A stretch of 64,000 nt of DNA from an uncultured Candidatus Poseidoniales archaeon (lineage in GTDB: Archaea; Thermoplasmatota; Poseidoniia; Poseidoniales; Thalassarchaeaceae). Below, piece by piece: positions 9,524 through 18,726 of the stretch (within the stretch, counting starts at the first letter, position 1; each line of letters opens with the position of its first letter). The stretch is from assembly GCA_902560445.1 (NCBI GenBank), contig CACELO010000001.1:1-64000 (forward strand), in the 5' to 3' direction. The position numbers were made by a program, and so were the translations under genes. Below the pieces are notes generated by a model. That model was not told the DNA's origin. It saw only the letters and a program-made list of their open reading frames with translations, and ran no database searches.

Positions 9524-10282
9524 ATGCAGACTAAACCAACCGACCTTAATCCAGTTGACGAGCGTTTGCTCGAACTACAGAATGAGGTGCGTGAACACTT
9601 CGGTTGGGAACTACAAGCAGATATCAATAGCGCGCTTGCCTTAGTCTCTAAAGTGGATGATTCCGAGATAGAATCTTGGTCAAAACCTTGGAGGGTACAA
9701 ACAGTCGCTTCTTTGCATAGGAGATTGGTGCTCCGAGATACCAAGGTTGCTATTCTTGGCGCGGCGATAACAACAGATGAAGTCGAAGAGATACTCGAAA
9801 GTAACTGTCTCCTCATCGCCGCAGATGGCTCATGTGGTGTATTGGACACACTTCCTAATTCTGTCTCGGAGCGGGCTTGGTCGCGCTTGGTTTGCATCGT
9901 TAGTGATGCGGACGGCGGAGATGGTACAGTAGCCGCAGTTAAGCGGGGTGTACCGATAATTTTACACGCTCATGGCGATAATTCTAATTCATGGACGGAA
10001 TTGTTAGAATTAGCAAGTTCTCAACGCTCCCCCCCACCAATTGTACTGACTCATCAAACACCTGAATTGATTGAAGGAATGCACAATCCTGGCGGTTTTA
10101 CTGACGGCGATCGAGCGGTATGTTTCGCCCGAGCATTAGGTGTAAAAAGAGACGATATCTTACTTCTTGGAACTCGAACAGATCTAGTAGGGGAGTGGTC
10201 AGGAGCGACCGACCCCAAACGCAAATTGGTCAAACTTCAGTGGATGGCCGAGGTTCTACAACACTTGGGTTTCCTAGTCTAA
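9524..10282 (+). CDS. MptE-like 6-hydroxymethylpterin diphosphokinase
   Basis: A 252-residue protein from ATG 9524. The reading frame extends upstream to 9428, but that part overlaps priL antisense. A Rossmann-like core carries KVAILGAAITTDEVEE, then LIAADGSCGVL and CIVSDADGGDG, the glycine/aspartate motifs of the DUF115/MptE group. MptE transfers diphosphate from ATP to 6-hydroxymethyl-7,8-dihydropterin in archaeal pterin biosynthesis. The Asp-rich loop ending GGDG is the likely metal/nucleotide site. It is divergent from priL and convergent with the DP2 gene, leaving only 3 bp between them. The family is likely; the exact substrate is inferred. Confidence 0.75.
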   Translation: MQTKPTDLNPVDERLLELQNEVREHFGWELQADINSALALVSKVDDSEIESWSKPWRVQTVASLHRRLVLRDTKVAILGAAITTDEVEEILESNCLLIAADGSCGVLDTLPNSVSERAWSRLVCIVSDADGGDGTVAAVKRGVPIILHAHGDNSNSWTELLELASSQRSPPPIVLTHQTPELIEGMHNPGGFTDGDRAVCFARALGVKRDDILLLGTRTDLVGEWSGATDPKRKLVKLQWMAEVLQHLGFLV

Positions 10283-10285
10283 ACA

Positions 10286-13200
10286 TCAGAGGAAGTCGCT
10301 TAGTGTCATTACAGTCACAGTATCGTCATTGAACAGAGAATCTACGCTATCGGATAACCAATCTACTCGCTGTCTTGTGTAAAGGTCAACGCCGTAATTC
10401 TCCATAACGTGTTGAGTGACTTTGATATATTTTCTAACAGAACCTTCCGATACAGTCAGAACTACATTTCCGCCACACATAGAAGATGACTCATCTCGTC
10501 CATTGGATAGACCCCCCTCGTTCCTTTTTCGTTTAATGCACCGACCTGCCAAAGGCATTCTTCTGTAAGACTCACCACATTTAACACAGCGAACTTTTTG
10601 TCTAGTGAAAGCAACAAGATTTCCTCTCAAATCAGGTAAGAAGTGCGATTCAATCACCTGACTTGCGACCTTAGAAACATCAACCGGACGTAACATCGAT
10701 CCAAGTTCTAATTGAGCAGTCATCTTGTCGACCATCGTCTTCAGTGTCTTGTATGAGGAATTAGCGGGACCCGCATCAAGAGCACCAGAATCGTGAGTCC
10801 AGCCATATCCGCGGAGGTCACCATTTGTCCCGAGACGATGCTCCACAATCTCGATGTGAGACTTCAACTCGGCAGGGTGGGGCTTTCCTTGAGAAGCCTC
10901 GTAAAATGCCCTTGGATACTGCCATGAACAATCGACATTCAATGCCTCTTTGTCAATTTCGGAGGGATTCAGCCTAGTGGTCAATACGAGAGGTGCATCC
11001 ATTCTCCCTCCTCGATTAGCTGGAAGGATTGCTTTTGAAAAATTCAACAAGCCATCCATCAACATCATGATACTGTCCTCATCACCATCACAATTACGAC
11101 GCTTGGCTGCATGGAATAGTGGGTGGGCATAGCCGGCTGATGCATCGGTCCAACCAATGATTCGACACAAAACACCTCCAGAGGTGTGAGGAGCTAGACC
11201 AATTGCCAGATGGCCAACTAAATCATCAGCGGAGTTTACTCTGTAGAATGATTCCATTCCATAAAATCTAGTCAGCAACTCATCGACGAAATTACAAGTC
11301 GAAGTAAGATGCTCAATTGCTAGAGAGGAAGGAATGAAATCCTGAGGAAATAACTCAAGGATTTGTTCATCTCCGGTTAAGGGGTTGCCATCTACATCGT
11401 GCGAGTATCCTAATTTGCTTAGTATCTCCCAAGAAGTATGGATTTCAGAGGGTCGGAAATGAGTTACCGGCACATCAATCATATCGTATCTTGCAGTTCC
11501 ATCTCTGAACACTGAGAGCTCATTTCTTGCTCTCAGTATGCCTTTTTCCAATGGTTCAGGTGTTTGTTCATAGGACATTAGACCCTTTACTGACTTGATC
11601 TTTTCAGGTAATCTGTCTAGGCCAAGGGAGCGCCGCTTTACTTCAAGTAATCCTGCTACAGGAATGCTTGTCCTTTGGCCTAATCTTCGAGGAGTTCTAT
11701 TTCCTCTAATCGGCCGACGCCGAGTCTTCCCTCCACACTCTTCCGGAACAGAGGGGTCCGGCCGATTATGGCATCGTAACATTGGTGACTCCATTCCGCA
11801 TTTTACACATATTCGAGGACCAGTTTCAACTCGAATTCGGCCGCGCTTTGCGGCTTCCCCAAGCAAGCGCTGCGGGCCACCATGGTCACCAATTGGGAAT
11901 AAAGAGTGGACTAATGGTTTCATTTTACGTCTACTGGCCTTCTCAGGTCGACCCATTCTAGAACCAATTCTGCAGGGTACTGCATCTTCCCATCTCAAAT
12001 CGGATAATTTCCTGACCAGCCAAAGCGATCTGTCTACCTCATGATCATCTAGAAGATGCTGGGCTGCCATCAATTCCTTCGGGTTCGATGGACCTGGGTC
12101 TTCGATTGCTTCTGCCGCTTCGTCACCTTCTTTCTCGGTCTCGGCAATACTCATCCCTCTTTGCCGAGCGGCAGTTTGTGCCCTAATTCGCTCTACTTCA
12201 CGCTCCGCTTCAATCTCCCCCCTTCGAACTTCTTCCGCTCGTAGACTATCGGTCGCCGCTCGAATTTTGGCTACCCTATCCGTAACATGCGATACGGCGT
12301 CGGCACGCATTTTGATTTGCGAACCTTCTACCTCAAGTCCAAGCCCTTCCAATAGCGCTTCCCAATTCGATGGAATTACAATATCTCCACGTCGGTGGGT
12401 ATGTTGTATCCCCAGAACCAATAGTGAAGATTTGATTACTCCATGTGTCTCGACTTCAGTCCATCTTGGCCAAGCACCTGTTGAAGGTATATCGAGCCCG
12501 ATATCCTCGATTTTTTGTTCAGGGGACCAGCCTTGAACAACATCAGGAATTCTTAGACCCTTACTCTTGATTTTGGAATTCAACAGCGCCTCGATTAATT
12601 TCCCTGTAAAAGATAGTGGTAAGTCCGACCACCATGGATTGAATGGAGGAGGGGGGGCTGTTGCGAATTTGATACAAATTCGCTTAATTTGTTGCCAATC
12701 CATCTCAAGATTACGAAGATAGCGATTCCAATCCCTCCTACGACGGACACGGTCCAAAGCTGGCTCTCCACCACGACTAATCGCACCATTGAATGGCAAT
12801 CCAGGTGGCAAATGTTCTCTACTTACACCAATTATTGATGCGAATTCTTCTACCTTTTGCGGTAGATCGAGATTTTCTGCAAGGTCAGCCGCCCACCAGT
12901 CTTTATTGTAAGGAGACGGAACCAATTTCTTGTTATTCTCCAGGAACTCCCCAAAGCCAACTAACATCTCGCCAGAATCCCAGATGCAGACAACATCATC
13001 CTTGATACTATTCCATTCCTCCATCGAATCTATCCTATGGAACCCTCCATCTTCAAGCAATACCATTGGCCCTTCGATATCGACGGTAGGAGTCACCGCA
13101 GCCGCCTTTCCGGGCCGCTCGACTTTCATCTGGGTTCCAACTGCAAGGAATCCTTGCATTGCTTCCATAGAAACGGGATTAATTCCTGCCGCGGCCAATC

Positions 13201-14254
13201 CGGACGCCCTACTGCGGCCATACCTTATACGAAAAGCACCAGGCTGGCTGGGTTCGCCAAAAACAGGCCGACCAGCTATTACATCTTCCATGAATCGAGA
13301 ATCAGTTTTGATTACTCTACGCTTGAAAGAGTTCTCCTGCTCCTCAGTTTTTCCTTTTGAGGCAAAGTGAGCGATGAAATCCCACCCAGGAATGTTTAGT
13401 CGGTCTGTGTGTTTCTGAACTTTAGGAGCCTTGAGACATAAACCCTCTCCAATTACCAGTAGAACCCCTCCCCTAACTCGGGCCCCATCGATATTACGAA
13501 CTTCCTTGAATCCAGAACATTCGATATCTTCTGTTGACTCTCCGTTAATCATCACTGGACAGGCCCTTACAATCATCTCAATTTCTTCTGGTGGAGGCTT
13601 GTATTGCAATCCCTTTCGATAGAGGCCAAATTCCTCCTTTACCCTCTCAACTTCTGGTGTACTAGGAATATATCGATTCAATCCTAGTTCACGCCTGACC
13701 ATGTCGCCAATCAGCACACCAAGAGCCTGCGCAGTACCTCCCGCGGCCCTAATTGGTCCACAGAACTCGATTGATAGGAACTCAGTTCCATCCTCATTAT
13801 TGAGAATCTTAACATCTCCTATACCCTCCAGAGGGGCAACTAGAACGGCCTCAGTAAGTACCGCCAATCCTACACGAAGGCCTGTGTCGATTGATTGCCG
13901 AACATCGGCCGTTAGTTTGTGCATTCTTTTTCCAACTTCGACGGCGATTTGAATCGAAGCAGTCTCACGGTCTACCTTACTAAGCAATTTACGTAAATCA
14001 TCCTCAATTCTAATTGGATCTTCATCTGGAGTTGGTTTGAGGTATTCCTCAAGCAATTTTTCAGTCCTACTCGCCAAGTCCGCAGCACGCGGAATTTCAA
14101 CATAATCCTCAAAGTCCAACCCTTTTGAGCGAGCCTCTTCTGCGATTTGGTAAGCCTTCTCCGTATTTTCATCAAGCCAGTCTCTGTATGACTCCAGCTC
14201 GCTAGAAATGCGACCCTCATCTACTACGATTTCTGGACTCTCAGGACCTACCAT
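10286..14254 (-). CDS. polC: DNA polymerase D large (catalytic) subunit DP2
   Basis: About 1322 residues from ATG 14254. An in-frame ATG at 14311 would add 19 residues that do not resemble the family's usual start, whereas the conserved AYQIAEEARSKG helix falls near residue 34 with the shorter start. This is the catalytic subunit of the euryarchaeal replicative polymerase PolD. The catalytic Asp motif NCDGDED is intact and not interrupted by an intein. Two zinc-binding clusters are visible: CVKCGMESPMLRC...CGG in the middle and CVKCGESYRRMPLAGRC...CGG near the C-terminus. A long Arg/Glu-rich helical stretch sits near 700-740. The small subunit gene (exonuclease, DP1) is not in the window. Confidence 0.95.
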   Translation of the reverse strand: MVGPESPEIVVDEGRISSELESYRDWLDENTEKAYQIAEEARSKGLDFEDYVEIPRAADLASRTEKLLEEYLKPTPDEDPIRIEDDLRKLLSKVDRETASIQIAVEVGKRMHKLTADVRQSIDTGLRVGLAVLTEAVLVAPLEGIGDVKILNNEDGTEFLSIEFCGPIRAAGGTAQALGVLIGDMVRRELGLNRYIPSTPEVERVKEEFGLYRKGLQYKPPPEEIEMIVRACPVMINGESTEDIECSGFKEVRNIDGARVRGGVLLVIGEGLCLKAPKVQKHTDRLNIPGWDFIAHFASKGKTEEQENSFKRRVIKTDSRFMEDVIAGRPVFGEPSQPGAFRIRYGRSRASGLAAAGINPVSMEAMQGFLAVGTQMKVERPGKAAAVTPTVDIEGPMVLLEDGGFHRIDSMEEWNSIKDDVVCIWDSGEMLVGFGEFLENNKKLVPSPYNKDWWAADLAENLDLPQKVEEFASIIGVSREHLPPGLPFNGAISRGGEPALDRVRRRRDWNRYLRNLEMDWQQIKRICIKFATAPPPPFNPWWSDLPLSFTGKLIEALLNSKIKSKGLRIPDVVQGWSPEQKIEDIGLDIPSTGAWPRWTEVETHGVIKSSLLVLGIQHTHRRGDIVIPSNWEALLEGLGLEVEGSQIKMRADAVSHVTDRVAKIRAATDSLRAEEVRRGEIEAEREVERIRAQTAARQRGMSIAETEKEGDEAAEAIEDPGPSNPKELMAAQHLLDDHEVDRSLWLVRKLSDLRWEDAVPCRIGSRMGRPEKASRRKMKPLVHSLFPIGDHGGPQRLLGEAAKRGRIRVETGPRICVKCGMESPMLRCHNRPDPSVPEECGGKTRRRPIRGNRTPRRLGQRTSIPVAGLLEVKRRSLGLDRLPEKIKSVKGLMSYEQTPEPLEKGILRARNELSVFRDGTARYDMIDVPVTHFRPSEIHTSWEILSKLGYSHDVDGNPLTGDEQILELFPQDFIPSSLAIEHLTSTCNFVDELLTRFYGMESFYRVNSADDLVGHLAIGLAPHTSGGVLCRIIGWTDASAGYAHPLFHAAKRRNCDGDEDSIMMLMDGLLNFSKAILPANRGGRMDAPLVLTTRLNPSEIDKEALNVDCSWQYPRAFYEASQGKPHPAELKSHIEIVEHRLGTNGDLRGYGWTHDSGALDAGPANSSYKTLKTMVDKMTAQLELGSMLRPVDVSKVASQVIESHFLPDLRGNLVAFTRQKVRCVKCGESYRRMPLAGRCIKRKRNEGGLSNGRDESSSMCGGNVVLTVSEGSVRKYIKVTQHVMENYGVDLYTRQRVDWLSDSVDSLFNDDTVTVMTLSDFL

Positions 14255-14394
14255 GTCGCATACGCTCCGTTGCTGAACATTCAACGACCGCACGAGACCG
14301 TCCAAGAACATTCACTGTCTTCCCACTCTTCTAACTCCTTCCGAGTGCGAACCTTCATCCGATTACCACCAAGCCGAAATGGGAGGGAAGAGGC

Positions 14395-14979
14395 ATGTCG
14401 ACTACGGTTGCCGAAGCAAAACAACGTCTAATCGAGCGTGTTCGTGATTTGGCATATCTACACTCTCCTGACGAATTATTCACTCTTGCCAGTGGCCGAC
14501 AGAGCCCACATTTCTTTGATATGAAGCCAGTAATGATGGATCCAGAGTGTGCTCATCTAATCGGTGTACTACTCCACGCAGAAATAGAATCAATCGGTGG
14601 CGTTGACGCGATCGGGGGACTCGAATTAGGGGCGGTACCACTCACTGGTATTGCGATTGCTAAGGCAGGAAAAGGATCTGATCTCCGAGGCTTCCTAGTT
14701 CGCAAGGAAGCAAAAGGTCGAGGCGGTCGAAAAACAGGAAACCCACCTGGGATTGAAGGGTCAACTCTGCGAGGAGGCGACAGGGTAGTGTTATTGGAAG
14801 ATGTAACTACAACCGGAGGTTCCGCTCTCAAAGCCGCTAATCGACTAATCGATATGGGGTGCGATGTCGCGGCTTGTATTACTATTCTAGATCGAGAGGA
14901 AGGTGGTCAAGACGCCTTCCAATCTGCCGGAATTAGCTTGCATCCACTCATTCTTCGCTCGGATGTAACGGGTGAGTGA
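14395..14979 (+). CDS. pyrE: Orotate phosphoribosyltransferase
   Basis: A 194-residue enzyme converting orotate and PRPP to OMP in pyrimidine synthesis. Features in order: FTLASGRQSPHFFDMKPV (orotate-binding loop), GGLELGAVPL, a basic loop LVRKEAKGRGG, and the PRPP-binding motif VVLLEDVTTTGGSALKA near residues 123-139. The length is usual for archaeal and bacterial OPRTs. The stop codon is immediately followed, with no spacer, by the ATG of the CsaA-like gene, so the two are probably translated from one mRNA. The gene is divergent from the DP2 gene across about 140 bp. Confidence 0.93.
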   Translation: MSTTVAEAKQRLIERVRDLAYLHSPDELFTLASGRQSPHFFDMKPVMMDPECAHLIGVLLHAEIESIGGVDAIGGLELGAVPLTGIAIAKAGKGSDLRGFLVRKEAKGRGGRKTGNPPGIEGSTLRGGDRVVLLEDVTTTGGSALKAANRLIDMGCDVAACITILDREEGGQDAFQSAGISLHPLILRSDVTGE

Positions 14980-15375
14980 ATGTCGGAACATGTAATTGAT
15001 TCCAGCGAGCCGTATCATCCCGAGAAACTCGAGAAAAAGGACTACGTCGGGGCCGCTGCTTACTTTGAATTAGATTTGAGGTCAGGAATAATTCTCAAAG
15101 TCGAAGAATTCCCTGAGATGCGTAAACCCTCTTACAAAATTGAAGTTGATTTCGGTCCTATTATTGGTAGGCTTTGGAGCTCGGCCCAGATTACCAACTA
15201 TTCCCGAGCAGAGTTGGTCGGACGACGTGTAGTTGGAGCATTGAATCTCGGCGATAAGACATTACCGACGGGTTTTGTCAGTCAATTCCTAGTTTTAGGG
15301 GCTCTAGATTCAGATGGTACTGTTAGGCTATTAGAACTTCCAGAAGAAGTCAAGCCCGGGTCAATGGTTGCTTAG
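14980..15375 (+). CDS. csaA: CsaA-like tRNA-binding domain protein
   Basis: A 131-residue single-domain protein of the OB-fold tRNA-binding family. The recognisable path is YFELDLRSGIILKVEEFPEM, then PSYKIEVDFG, LWSSAQITNYS, GRRVVGALNLG and FVSQFLVLGA, the characteristic CsaA pattern. CsaA in bacteria has a secretion-related chaperone role and the fold binds tRNA; which applies here is unknown. The N-terminal 20 residues are an extension beyond the usual start. It abuts pyrE with no spacer. Family assignment is firm, function open. Confidence 0.85.
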   Translation: MSEHVIDSSEPYHPEKLEKKDYVGAAAYFELDLRSGIILKVEEFPEMRKPSYKIEVDFGPIIGRLWSSAQITNYSRAELVGRRVVGALNLGDKTLPTGFVSQFLVLGALDSDGTVRLLELPEEVKPGSMVA

Positions 15376-15410
15376 GGACATTGAATAACCAAGTCGTAGT
15401 TCTGGTAATT

Positions 15411-15944
15411 ATGCAGGACCAGGCGGGTTACGCAGATAGCGGCCAAATTATGTCTGTAGAATTCGACAAAAAAATCATCATTTATTGGTGGTTAATGGCT
15501 AATTTAGGTCTCCTGACATCATTTGTAGGAATTCCATTGATGCTAATTTGGCTTCCATTTGGTTGGATAGTTCACCAGAAGCAGTACGAGCATATGAGCG
15601 GAGCACTGACTGCTCGTTCGCTAAATATGCGCATGGGTTGGTTATTCAAGAAGCAACAGAACATCGCTTTAGACAAACTTACTGACGTATCAATTTCTGA
15701 AGGCCCAATTCTGAAAGCACTCGGGGTTGTCAAGATGCAATTCGAGACAGCCGGAGCTGCGCCTTTCATACTGTCTGGGGTGAAAAACGCGGATCAATTC
15801 CGCGATGTCGTTCTCCAACACAGGGACTCGTTGATGGCAACTCCAACTCAACAGACTAGCTCTTCAACGGAATCCGGTAACGTTCTAATTGAAATCAGAG
15901 ATTTACTCAAGGAAATCAATACTAATCTATCCAGCGAAGAGTGA
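15411..15944 (+). CDS. Membrane protein with bacterial PH-like (bPH2/YdbS) domain
   Basis: A 177-residue protein from ATG 15411; a TTG at 15381 is possible. Two close hydrophobic segments near residues 22-52 (ending WLPFGWIVHQ) form a hairpin. The domain that follows, LTARSLNMRMGWLFKKQQNIALDKLTDVSISEGP then ALGVVKMQFETAG, is the DUF304/bPH2 signature with the conserved Ile-Pro-like turn replaced by NIALDKLTD. A polar linker and a C-terminal helix (LIEIRDLLKEIN) end the protein. Role unknown, probably membrane-associated. It may be the third gene of a pyrE-csaA unit. Confidence 0.75.
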   Translation: MQDQAGYADSGQIMSVEFDKKIIIYWWLMANLGLLTSFVGIPLMLIWLPFGWIVHQKQYEHMSGALTARSLNMRMGWLFKKQQNIALDKLTDVSISEGPILKALGVVKMQFETAGAAPFILSGVKNADQFRDVVLQHRDSLMATPTQQTSSSTESGNVLIEIRDLLKEINTNLSSEE

Positions 15945-15990
15945 AGACTCAATCGTCATACTATTGGACTAGACTCCACTCGTTGACATC

Positions 15991-16482
15991 ATGCCTACTA
16001 TGGTTAGAATGACTACAAGCGCCGGAGATATTGACATTGCACTGTATACAGAGGATTGTCCTGAGACAACAGGCAACTTCCTCAAATTGGTCGATGAGGA
16101 ATTCTACAACGGATTACACTTCCACCGCGTAATTAAGAATTTCATGATTCAAGGCGGATGTCCAAGATCAAAGGATCCGTTCGATGGAAGAGCAGGAACA
16201 GGTGGCCCTGGTTGGAAGATTCCTTGCGAACCATCCGCTTTGGCAAAAAAACACGACAGACCAGGCTTGTTTTCAATGGCAAACGCAGGACCTAACACTG
16301 GCGGCTCCCAATTCTTTCTAACCACCGTTCCAACACCTTGGTTAGACGGAAATCACGCGGTTTTTGGAGAGGTTATCGAGGGTATGGAGAATGTCTACAA
16401 GATTGAGAACTGTGACACTAAGCCTGGAGATAGGCCTTATGACCCACAAAAAATCATCTCCGTTCAGCGCTTAGAAGAGTAA
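15991..16482 (+). CDS. Cyclophilin-type peptidyl-prolyl cis-trans isomerase
   Basis: A 163-residue cytoplasmic cyclophilin. The canonical order is present: TSAGDIDIALY, FHRVIKNFMIQGG (catalytic Arg in FHRV and Gln in IQGG), GTGGPGWKIPCE, GLFSMANAGPNTGGSQFFLT with the conserved MANA...GSQFF, and the TPWLDGNHAVFGEV loop with Trp-Leu-Asp and His. It catalyses proline isomerisation in protein folding. There is no signal peptide. The gene ends 56 bp before the fumarase gene, but the AT-rich block between them suggests a separate promoter for the latter. Confidence 0.95.
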   Translation: MPTMVRMTTSAGDIDIALYTEDCPETTGNFLKLVDEEFYNGLHFHRVIKNFMIQGGCPRSKDPFDGRAGTGGPGWKIPCEPSALAKKHDRPGLFSMANAGPNTGGSQFFLTTVPTPWLDGNHAVFGEVIEGMENVYKIENCDTKPGDRPYDPQKIISVQRLEE

Positions 16483-16500
16483 CCGTTATACGGAAAGCCA

Positions 16501-16530
16501 ATAATTAATTTTATTAATAACTAATTAATC
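16501..16530 (+). promoter_or_regulatory. AT-rich promoter with three palindromic ATTAAT boxes
   Basis: Three copies of the palindrome ATTAAT lie at 16504-16509, 16513-16518 and 16524-16529, start-to-start spacing 9 and 11 bp. The fumarase ATG follows at 16539. The TTATTAATAA core is about 20-28 bp upstream of the ATG, suitable for a TATA box of a leaderless transcript. The repeated palindromes near one helical turn apart also resemble ribbon-helix-helix operator boxes. Confidence 0.5.
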
Positions 16531-16538
16531 GGCTGTTT

Positions 16539-18140
16539 ATGGCGAAACACAGAGCGGGAGACCGCCGAATAATCAGTATCAGTATACCCGAAGAGCTTGC
16601 AAGGAAGCTAGATAGAAGGGTCGGAAAAGGCCGAAACGATGGCAGATCAGCTACAATAACGAAAATGATTCAAAATGGTTTGGAAACTGAGCAAATTACA
16701 ACATTACAAGACACCTCAATCGAGAAAAGAAATGCATCCGGAGTAACTGGTGAAATTAGAATCGAAAGAGACACCATGGGGGAGTTAGATGTTCCAGCAG
16801 ATCGATACTTTGGAGCACAAACCGCCCGTTCACTAATCAACTTCGATATAGGTACAGATAAGATGCCGCCATCAGTAATCAGAGCCTTCGGGATCCTAAA
16901 ACAAGCAGCAGCCGAAACTAATGTCGAACTCGGTCAACTCGACCCCCAGATCGGCGCTCTAATCTCTTCTGCCTCTGACGAGGTGATATCAGGTTCAATG
17001 GACGAACATTTCCCACTCCGAGTTTGGCAAACGGGATCTGGAACACAGACTAACATGAATAGTAACGAAGTCATTGCTAATCGAGCAATAGAGATGGCAG
17101 GAGGAGAGTTAGGTAGCAAATCACCAGTACACCCTAATGATCATGTAAATCGTGGCCAATCCAGCAACGATACTTTCCCCACAGCCATGCACATCGCAGC
17201 CGCCGAGGAAATCCACCATCGATTATTACCTGCAGTGCGATTACTACACAACTCTCTCGCTGTAAAGGCCGATGAGTTTGAGAATATAGTGAAAATTGGT
17301 CGAACTCATCTAATGGACGCAGTCCCACTCACTCTCGGTCAGGAGTTTGGGGGCTATGTTTCGATGCTTTCATCCGATATCCGCCGAATTGAAGCTGCAT
17401 GGGATGATTTACTGGAGTTAGCATTAGGCGGAACGGCAGTTGGAACGGGGCTAAATACCCATTATGAATTCGCTGACAAGGTCGCCGATAGAATTGCCGA
17501 GAAGACCCAATTACCATTCGTCTCGGCTGAAAACAAATTTGCACAACTAGCGGCTCATGATGCAATTGTTGCTGCATCAGGGGCACTAAACACTCTCGCT
17601 GCAAGCCTAATGAAGATTGCAAACGACATCCGTTGGATGGGTTCAGGACCACGCTGTGGCTTTGGAGAATTATCTCTACCAGCAAACGAACCAGGTTCGA
17701 GTATCATGCCTGGAAAGGTCAATCCAACACAGTCCGAAGCTATGACTATGGTGTGTTGCCAAGTAATGGGCAATCATACAGCAATTAGCGTAGGCGGCAG
17801 CCAAGGAAACTTCGAACTCAATGTGTACAAGCCCTTGATGATACATAATTTACTACACAGTACCAGATTACTTGCAGATACTTGCAGGGCCTTTACCGAG
17901 AAATGTGTTGATGGACTTGAGGCCAATGAAGGGGTGATTGCATCCCATCTTGAAAATAGTTTGATGCTGGTAACGGCTCTAAACAATCACATCGGGTACG
18001 ATGGTGCAGCAAAGATTGCTAAACATGCACACTCAAGCGGTTGTACTCTTAGAGAGTCGGCCCTTGAACTTGGCCTGGTTACAAACGATCAATTCGACCA
18101 ATGGGTGAAACCTAGAGAGATGATTGGGCCTAAAGAGTAG
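16539..18140 (+). CDS. fumC: Class II fumarate hydratase fused to N-terminal ribbon-helix-helix domain
   Basis: A 533-residue protein. Residues 9-52 read as a CopG-type ribbon-helix-helix DNA-binding domain: strand RRIISISIP, then [14 protein letters not shown], then [15 protein letters not shown] polar linker (about 53-70) leads into a complete class II fumarase starting at [25 protein letters not shown] in family style. Active-site motifs are intact: [32 protein letters not shown] and the signature [11 protein letters not shown] near residue 387. Fumarase interconverts fumarate and malate in the TCA cycle. No stop or frameshift separates the halves. An internal start at Met80 would remove the DNA-binding part but also cut the fumarase N-terminus. 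The enzyme call is firm; DNA binding is inferred from sequence pattern. Confidence 0.92.
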   Translation: MAKHRAGDRRIISISIPEELARKLDRRVGKGRNDGRSATITKMIQNGLETEQITTLQDTSIEKRNASGVTGEIRIERDTMGELDVPADRYFGAQTARSLINFDIGTDKMPPSVIRAFGILKQAAAETNVELGQLDPQIGALISSASDEVISGSMDEHFPLRVWQTGSGTQTNMNSNEVIANRAIEMAGGELGSKSPVHPNDHVNRGQSSNDTFPTAMHIAAAEEIHHRLLPAVRLLHNSLAVKADEFENIVKIGRTHLMDAVPLTLGQEFGGYVSMLSSDIRRIEAAWDDLLELALGGTAVGTGLNTHYEFADKVADRIAEKTQLPFVSAENKFAQLAAHDAIVAASGALNTLAASLMKIANDIRWMGSGPRCGFGELSLPANEPGSSIMPGKVNPTQSEAMTMVCCQVMGNHTAISVGGSQGNFELNVYKPLMIHNLLHSTRLLADTCRAFTEKCVDGLEANEGVIASHLENSLMLVTALNNHIGYDGAAKIAKHAHSSGCTLRESALELGLVTNDQFDQWVKPREMIGPKE

Positions 18141-18249
18141 TCTGACTGGATATTGCTCGCACCAAGTGAAATCTAACTTTGAGAGATGAAATACTCCGCA
18201 ATGATTGATAATTAGATGGAATAGGGCTCAGCCGTACTTTGGTACAAGG

Positions 18250-18340
18250 TGGGAGCAGCAGGGGGTTCTGCACATGGGGGAGCATCCCCCCCTGCTATCT
18301 CCGCAGGGTCCGGTTCCATCCGGGCTTGCGCCCTTTTTTT
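18250..18340 (+). ncRNA. Candidate structured RNA ending in hairpin plus T-run
   Basis: On the + strand GGGAG-CA-GCAGGGGG (from 18251) can pair with CCCCCTGC-TAT-CTCC ending at 18301, enclosing an inner GGGGG-AGCAT-CCCCC stem. It is followed by CCGG-TTCCAT-CCGG and then GGGC-TTGC-GCCC directly joined to seven T (18334-18340), the shape of an intrinsic terminator. It could be the fumarase 3' UTR or a separate small RNA. Confidence 0.4.
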
Positions 18341-18508
18341 CCCGGGTAGATGACTACATTGCTCCGAGGAGCCTTTTCGTCGTTTTCCGCTTCTTCAAGG
18401 ATCGCTCCCCGTTTCTGCGTTTCCATTTCCCTCCCCGGCTCTCACCGGTTTGTTCTTTGGAATGAGTGCCGGTCCTCCACGCGTCTCCGCGCTCTTGTTC
18501 CCGCTGTG

Positions 18509-18726
18509 TTTCCCTCCGGTTTCTTTTCCCCTTCCTTACGTCCAGTTTTTGTCTTCCTTTGTTCCCCACAGATCTGCCTCAAGCTTTTCCCATCTCTGGT
18601 TCTCTCGCTCTTCGCTTATGCACTCACGGTCTGGTTAGTTGGCACGGTATGCGTTTTCCCTGCCTAAGCAGTGCGGTTGTGTTTTCCCCAACTTTCCCTG
18701 TGGCTTCTTTCCCCTTTCTTTCGTCC
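18509..18726. repeat. Degenerate pyrimidine-rich repeat pair
   Basis: The 35-bp stretch at 18509-18543 and the 34-bp stretch at 18693-18726 align with 29 identical positions and one gap, both beginning TTTCCCT and ending CGTCC. Both are followed by a T-run (GTTTTTG and GGTTTTTTC) and, further on, by a CTGGTTC motif. The start-to-start distance is 184 bp, suggesting an old tandem duplication. Confidence 0.5.

Noticed and set aside
10286-14254. Intein in DP2
   Set aside because: The catalytic NCDGDED region, a common intein site in this gene, is uninterrupted, and no splicing motifs are seen.
18050-18360. CRISPR array or insertion sequence near the non-coding block
   Set aside because: No exact direct repeats with regular spacers, and no transposase or terminal repeats; the repeats found are degenerate and 184 bp apart.
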